A stretch of DNA of 8,853 nt from Acidimicrobiaceae bacterium (GTDB lineage Bacteria > Actinomycetota > Acidimicrobiia > Acidimicrobiales > RAAP-2), in assembly GCA_003164275.1 (NCBI GenBank), contig PLSY01000239.1, forward strand, positions 1-8,853, in the 5' to 3' direction. Shown here piece after piece: positions 6,250-8,853 of this stretch. A program made the translations under genes and the position numbers. The notes beneath the pieces were generated by a model. That model was not told the DNA's origin. It did no database searches and saw only the letters and a program-made list of their open reading frames with translations. Each line of letters opens with the position of its first letter. Within the stretch, counting starts at the first letter, position 1.

Positions 6250-6833
6250 CACCCGCCTCCCGCGGTCAAGGCTGGCTGCGACGCGTCCGGGCCCACCAGG
6301 GCAGCTGGGCCAAGAGGCAGGGTTCCTGGCTTGCGCCTCAGGATCCGGTTCGTCCACCGGGCTATGAAGTCGTCGAGCCCCACCCCCTGGGCTCGAACGA
6401 CGTCCAGTACCTCAGAGACGACGCCGGTGGTCGAGCGGGCGATGATGGTCCCGAGCTCCGTCTTCTCCATCAATGCGTCGATGTCGATGCGCTGCACGAT
6501 CTGTTCGACGTCGACCCGCTCGATGATCTTCTCAACGTCGACCCGATCGATGATCTTTTCGACGTCGACCCGATCGATGATCTTTTCGACGTCGACCCGA
6601 TCGATGAGCTTGTCCACGTCGACTCGGTCGACCACCGAGTCGACGTTGACCCGTGAGATCAGCGCATCGACATCGATCCGGTCCAGCAGGGCGTCGATGT
6701 CGATGGCCTCCATCACGATGCTCACCACCCGCTCAGCCACGGCCTGGGCCAGCTGCTCGGCGCGGCCGGAGCCCGGGAGGGGGCTCATGGGGTCATGGCT
6801 CGAGCCGGTGCATCCATCGTCACAGCTTTCCAT
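6249..6833 (-). CDS. Nonapeptide-repeat protein of unknown function, paired with the RDD protein
   Basis: The 194-residue protein has a core (residues 45-125) of nine consecutive 9-residue units of the pattern D-V-D/E-x-hydrophobic-hydrophobic-D-R-V, for example DVEKIIDRV. A conserved-looking tail follows: TELGTIIARSTTGVVSEVLDVVRAQ, then GVGLDDFIARWTNRILRRKPG (126-171). There is no signal peptide or membrane helix. The repeat alternates acidic and basic residues with paired hydrophobics, suggesting a solenoid or helical array. From memory, similar repeats with the same tail occur beside, or fused to the N-terminus of, RDD proteins in other actinobacteria, where they are annotated only as hypothetical or RDD proteins. 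The stop overlaps the RDD start (TGATG). The start is uncertain: ATG 6833 has no RBS and abuts a hairpin, and ATG 6788 (179 residues) also lacks one. Function unknown. Confidence 0.8.
   Translation of the reverse strand: MESCDDGCTGSSHDPMSPLPGSGRAEQLAQAVAERVVSIVMEAIDIDALLDRIDVDALISRVNVDSVVDRVDVDKLIDRVDVEKIIDRVDVEKIIDRVDVEKIIERVDVEQIVQRIDIDALMEKTELGTIIARSTTGVVSEVLDVVRAQGVGLDDFIARWTNRILRRKPGTLPLGPAALVGPDASQPALTAGGG
6459..6701 (-). repeat. Nine tandem 27-bp coding repeats
   Basis: The nine nonapeptide units are encoded by tandem 27-bp units. Four adjacent ones are strongly alike at DNA level: 6520-6546, 6547-6573, 6574-6600 and 6601-6627. The second and third are identical in all 27 bases, and the first differs from them at only two. 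The outer units have diverged at DNA level while keeping the peptide pattern. This suggests recent duplication by slippage or unequal recombination in the middle of an older array. Confidence 0.9.
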
Positions 6834-6834
6834 C

Positions 6835-6864
6835 GGGCGACCAAAGGTTGAGGGACGGTCGCCC
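6835..6864. terminator. 8-bp inverted repeat between peroxiredoxin and repeat-protein genes
   Basis: GGGCGACC (6835-6842) and GGTCGCCC (6857-6864) are perfect complements around a 14-base loop. On the minus strand this hairpin follows the peroxiredoxin stop by 21 bases and ends one base before the ATG at 6833. It may end or attenuate the peroxiredoxin transcript. If the transcript continues, it would hide the 6833 start, favouring the internal ATG at 6788. No T tract follows. Confidence 0.4.
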
Positions 6865-6885
6865 CGCAGACCTCGATGGCGTGAG

Positions 6886-7350
6886 CTAGGAGGTCGCCGA
6901 CGTCGCCTTCAGGGCAGCGAGGGCCCGGTCGGCGTGGACATTCATGCGCACCTCGCTCTGGATGACCTCGATGACCTGGAGGTCCGGGCTGATAACGAAG
7001 GTCGCCCGCTTGGTCGGAGACAGTTTGGTGAACCGGCGCCGTACGCCGAACTGGGTGGCGACCGCACCGTCTGGATCCGAGAGCAGCGGATAGTCAAAGG
7101 AGTGCTTGTCGGAGAATCGCTTCTGCTTTTCGACCTGGTCAGCGCTGATGCCCACTCGCTGGGCGCCGACCGCGTCGAACTCGGCCTTCATGTCGCGGAA
7201 GTGACAACTCTCTGCCGTGCACCCGTACGTCATGGCCGCCGGGTAGAAGAACAGCACCACCGGACCGCTCGATGCGAGATCGCTCAACTTGCGCGGGTTG
7301 CCGTCCTCATCGGGAAGCTCGAAATCCGGTACGACGTCACCTTTTTCCAT
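6886..7350 (-). CDS. bcp: Peroxiredoxin, Bcp/PrxQ type (thioredoxin-dependent peroxidase)
   Basis: The 154-residue protein is a complete AhpC/TSA-fold peroxiredoxin that reduces hydrogen and organic peroxides using thioredoxin or a similar reductant in the cytoplasm. It opens with the typical MEKGDVVPDFELPDEDGNPRKLSDL. The active-site segment FFYPAAMTYGCTAESCHFRD contains the P-x-x-x-T-x-x-C motif (P37, T41, peroxidatic C44). A second cysteine at C49, five residues on, is the resolving cysteine of the Bcp/PrxQ subgroup. Later family stretches include DYPLLSDPDGAVATQFGV and RATFVISPD. Length is standard. No Shine-Dalgarno sequence precedes the ATG; a -10-like hexamer ends 6 bases before it, suggesting leaderless transcription. 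It is the first gene of the minus-strand cluster and divergent from the ABC exporter. Confidence 0.9.
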   Translation of the reverse strand: MEKGDVVPDFELPDEDGNPRKLSDLASSGPVVLFFYPAAMTYGCTAESCHFRDMKAEFDAVGAQRVGISADQVEKQKRFSDKHSFDYPLLSDPDGAVATQFGVRRRFTKLSPTKRATFVISPDLQVIEVIQSEVRMNVHADRALAALKATSATS

Positions 7351-7356
7351 GGGACG

Positions 7357-7362
7357 AGGCTA
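7357..7362 (-). promoter_or_regulatory. Candidate leaderless -10 element of the peroxiredoxin gene
   Basis: Read on the minus strand, TAGCCT (TANNNT pattern) is followed by 6 bases and then the ATG at 7348-7350. This puts the expected transcription start at the A of the start codon. Leaderless transcripts with this spacing are common in actinobacteria, and it would explain the missing RBS. No good -35 is seen. Confidence 0.35.
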
Positions 7363-7366
7363 TCGG

Positions 7367-7380
7367 CGGCAACTTTGCCG
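7367..7380. promoter_or_regulatory. 14-bp palindrome in the peroxiredoxin/ABC exporter divergent region
   Basis: CGGCAA-CT-TTGCCG is a perfect inverted repeat with 6-base arms. It lies 5 bases upstream of the candidate -10 of the peroxiredoxin gene, within the -35 zone, where a regulator could act. No regulator gene is adjacent. A 14-bp palindrome could also arise by chance in a stretch of this size. Confidence 0.3.
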
Positions 7381-7614
7381 TGCGCCGCTGCGTCCGAGTG
7401 GGGATCCGGATGCCGATCGAGGCCGACGCCGCACACGCCGTCAGCTCGCGTCGTTCGTGCGCGATCGTCCGGCTGCGGCCCAATAAGATATGCGGACCAC
7501 GCACCACGGCCCCCCACTCGCCAGGCCCTCGAGGTGACGGGGTCGGCACGGCGGTGAGCAACGTTGCCCCCACCGCCGCTCCGACCGCCCCCGACCAGAC
7601 AGGATGTCCCTGCA

Positions 7615-8667
7615 ATGCCGTACGCCATCGAAGCCGACTCGCTGCGCAAGACGTTCAAGGGCAAGCACGAGGTGCGGGCGCTCGACGGCGTGAGCTTCGG
7701 CGTGGCCGAGGGCACAGTGTTCGGGCTGCTCGGGCCGAACGGGTCGGGCAAGACGACAGCCGTCCGGGTGCTGACGACCATCCTCAAGCCCGATGGGGGC
7801 AAGGCTCTCGTTCTCGGCCACGATGTGACGAAAAAGGCCAACCTGGTACGAAGCCTCATCGGCCTCGCCGGCCAGTACGCGGCAGTGGACGAAAACCTGA
7901 CCGGGCGGGAGAACCTCCAGATGGTGGGCAGCCTCAACCACCTGGGCCGCGCTCAGGTGGCGACTCGAGCAAAGGAGCTGCTCGACCAGTTCAACTTGAG
8001 CGACGCCGGCGACCGGACTCTCAAGACCTACTCGGGAGGCATGCGACGACGCCTCGACCTGGCCGCCGCCCTGGTCGCCCGGCCGACCGTCCTGTTCTTG
8101 GACGAGCCGACCACCGGCCTCGATCCGCAGAGCCGCAACGACCTCTGGGAGGTCATCGAGAGTCTGGTCGGCGGGGGCACCACCGTGCTTCTCACCACGC
8201 AGTACCTAGAAGAAGCCGATCGGCTGGCGAGCACGTTGTCGGTCATCGACCATGGCCGGGTCATCGCCAACGGCTCGCCAGCCGAGCTGAAGGCCGACCT
8301 CGGGGCCACCGTCCTCGAAGTCGGGCTCGAGAGCCTCGGCGAGGCCCAGCGCACGGCCGAACTGTTCGCCACGCTCGGATCCCACACGCCCACGGTCAAC
8401 GGCACCGTCGTCGAGGTGACCGTCGACCACGGGCCCGAGTCGGCCATGGCCGGCCTTCGATCCCTCGATACCGAGAAGATCGTCCCGACGGTGTTCACCC
8501 TCCGCGAGCCCAGCCTTGACGATGTCTTCTTGGCCCTCACCGGACGACGGGCCGAGGACGAAGGCGAGAACGAAGAGGTGTCCACAGACGTCACGCCACC
8601 AGGAAGGCGCGAGAGACGCCGAGACCGAGCCGCTGGCTCCCCCACAGCACCAGGAGTACGCCCATGA
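7615..8667 (+). CDS. DrrA-like ABC transporter ATP-binding protein
   Basis: The 350-residue ATPase belongs to the daunorubicin-resistance DrrA group of drug, lipid or antibiotic exporters. It energises a separate membrane permease from the cytoplasmic side. Motifs in order are Walker A GPNGSGKTT (40-48), Q-loop Q87, signature YSGGMRRRLDLA (139-150), Walker B VLFLDE (159-164), D-loop GLDP (168-171), and switch segment LLTTQYLEEAD. A glutamine replaces the usual switch histidine there, as I recall is common in DrrA proteins. The DrrA C-terminal domain ends with TLREPSLDDVFLALTG. A hydrophilic tail of about 40 residues follows, rich in Glu then Arg, longer than usual. ATG 7615 is chosen because the family fold starts at once; an in-frame TTG at 7564 would add 17 proline-rich residues. 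AGGA lies 10 bases upstream. The stop overlaps the permease start (ATGA). The cargo is unknown. Confidence 0.9.
   Translation: MPYAIEADSLRKTFKGKHEVRALDGVSFGVAEGTVFGLLGPNGSGKTTAVRVLTTILKPDGGKALVLGHDVTKKANLVRSLIGLAGQYAAVDENLTGRENLQMVGSLNHLGRAQVATRAKELLDQFNLSDAGDRTLKTYSGGMRRRLDLAAALVARPTVLFLDEPTTGLDPQSRNDLWEVIESLVGGGTTVLLTTQYLEEADRLASTLSVIDHGRVIANGSPAELKADLGATVLEVGLESLGEAQRTAELFATLGSHTPTVNGTVVEVTVDHGPESAMAGLRSLDTEKIVPTVFTLREPSLDDVFLALTGRRAEDEGENEEVSTDVTPPGRRERRRDRAAGSPTAPGVRP
8652..8656 (+). promoter_or_regulatory. RBS of the permease gene
   Basis: AGGAG lies 7 bases before the ATG at 8664, inside the end of the ATPase gene. With the ATGA overlap it supports coupled translation of ATPase and permease and fixes the permease start. 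Confidence 0.6.
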
Positions 8668-8853
8668 CCACAGGCACCATCGCCGCCCCGACCCTGACAG
8701 GCGCCCCCCACTCGGACAACGTCCTGCACCGGGCACGCTGGGCCGCCTCGGACACCCTCACGATCACCAAGCGGAACCTCCTGGCCCTGACCAGGATCCC
8801 CGAGGCCCTGGTCTTCGGGATCATCCAACCGATCATGTTCGTGCTGCTGTTCC
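8664..8853 (+). CDS. DrrB-like ABC-2 type permease, partial (cut by window end)
   Basis: Only the first 63 codons are present. They read MTTGTIAAPTLTGAPHSDN, then a segment containing DTLTITKRNLLALTRIPEALV, then the start of a hydrophobic helix FGIIQPIMFVLLF. This matches the N-terminus of DrrB/ABC-2 permeases, in which a cytoplasmic amphipathic segment (xxLTxRNLLxLxRxPExL) precedes the first membrane helix with a QPxMFxLLF motif. It would form the membrane channel for the upstream ATPase, with which it overlaps by 4 bases and shares an RBS. The remaining roughly 200 residues lie outside the window. The family call rests on the N-terminal motif and on context, and both agree. Confidence 0.85.
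   Translation, partial: MTTGTIAAPTLTGAPHSDNVLHRARWAASDTLTITKRNLLALTRIPEALVFGIIQPIMFVLLF

Larger units (their letters stand above)
7351..7614. other. Divergent intergenic region, peroxiredoxin / ABC exporter
   Basis: No gene is supported in this 264-base stretch. Besides the palindrome and -10 element listed separately, TAAGAT at 7484-7489 could be a -10 for the ABC genes with a leader of about 120 bases, but no convincing -35 accompanies it. The last 50 bases before 7615 can be read in frame from a TTG at 7564, giving a proline-rich extension without family resemblance. I treat that as leader. Confidence 0.4.

Noticed and set aside
6250..6357. N-terminal extension of the RDD protein to position 6357
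   Set aside because: It would overlap the repeat-protein gene by over 100 bases and adds sequence unlike RDD N-termini. The TGATG overlap at 6247-6251 fits better.
6520..6627. CRISPR-like or satellite repeat array
   Set aside because: The 27-bp units are directly tandem without spacers, stay in codon phase and encode a regular nonapeptide, so this is a coding repeat.
6103..7557. A 484-codon plus-strand open frame across the RDD, repeat and peroxiredoxin genes
   Set aside because: It is antisense to three genes with clear families. Its Ser/Thr-rich middle is only the reverse reading of the 27-bp repeats, and it has no family resemblance.
7272..8519. A 415-codon plus-strand open frame overlapping the ABC ATPase
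   Set aside because: It is the shifted frame of the ATPase, rich in Arg/Gly/Pro as expected from high-GC shadow frames. The other frame has all the ABC motifs.

Overview
The window looks like chromosomal DNA from a high-GC Gram-positive bacterium (Actinomycetota). The basis is strong G/C bias at third codon positions, frequent GTG starts, an F420-type PPOX protein, a DrrAB-type ABC exporter, and a nonapeptide-repeat protein next to an RDD membrane protein. A member of the Acidimicrobiia or a related environmental lineage would fit, but that is inference from gene style. No rRNA, tRNA, insertion sequence or CRISPR array was found.

Layout. (1) Positions 1-400 hold no recognisable gene, only short inverted repeats. 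(2) Positions 401-736 (minus) encode a PPOX-fold flavin/F420 protein. Its normal N-terminus is missing, and a well-placed RBS and ATG lie upstream in a different frame, so it may be frameshifted at a G6 run or decaying. (3) Positions 1034-4549 (plus) form a compact three-gene operon: an amidohydrolase-2 family TIM-barrel hydrolase, an N-acyl-D-amino-acid deacylase-like amidohydrolase (ATGA overlap), and a TetR-family regulator 13 bases downstream. A plausible promoter followed by a perfect 14-bp palindrome precedes the operon, which suggests autoregulation by the TetR protein. (4) Positions 4609-4908 (plus) encode a small YHS-domain metal-binding protein with one N-terminal hydrophobic helix. 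An imperfect inverted repeat lies just before it.

(5) Positions 4963-7350 (minus) carry four co-directional genes, in transcription order: a Bcp/PrxQ-type peroxiredoxin, a protein built from nine tandem nonapeptides, an RDD-family membrane protein whose start overlaps the previous stop (TGATG), and an AlkB-like 2-oxoglutarate/Fe(II) dioxygenase. Peroxide defence and alkylation repair frame a membrane-associated pair of unknown role. (6) From 7615 (plus), divergent from the peroxiredoxin, a DrrA-like ABC ATPase overlaps by ATGA a DrrB-like permease that runs off the window.

Most genes are ordinary. The least explained items are the nonapeptide-repeat/RDD pair, the paired amidohydrolases of unknown substrate, and the YHS protein whose N-terminal helix resembles the end of a permease. 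I saw no convincing undescribed defence or mobile system.
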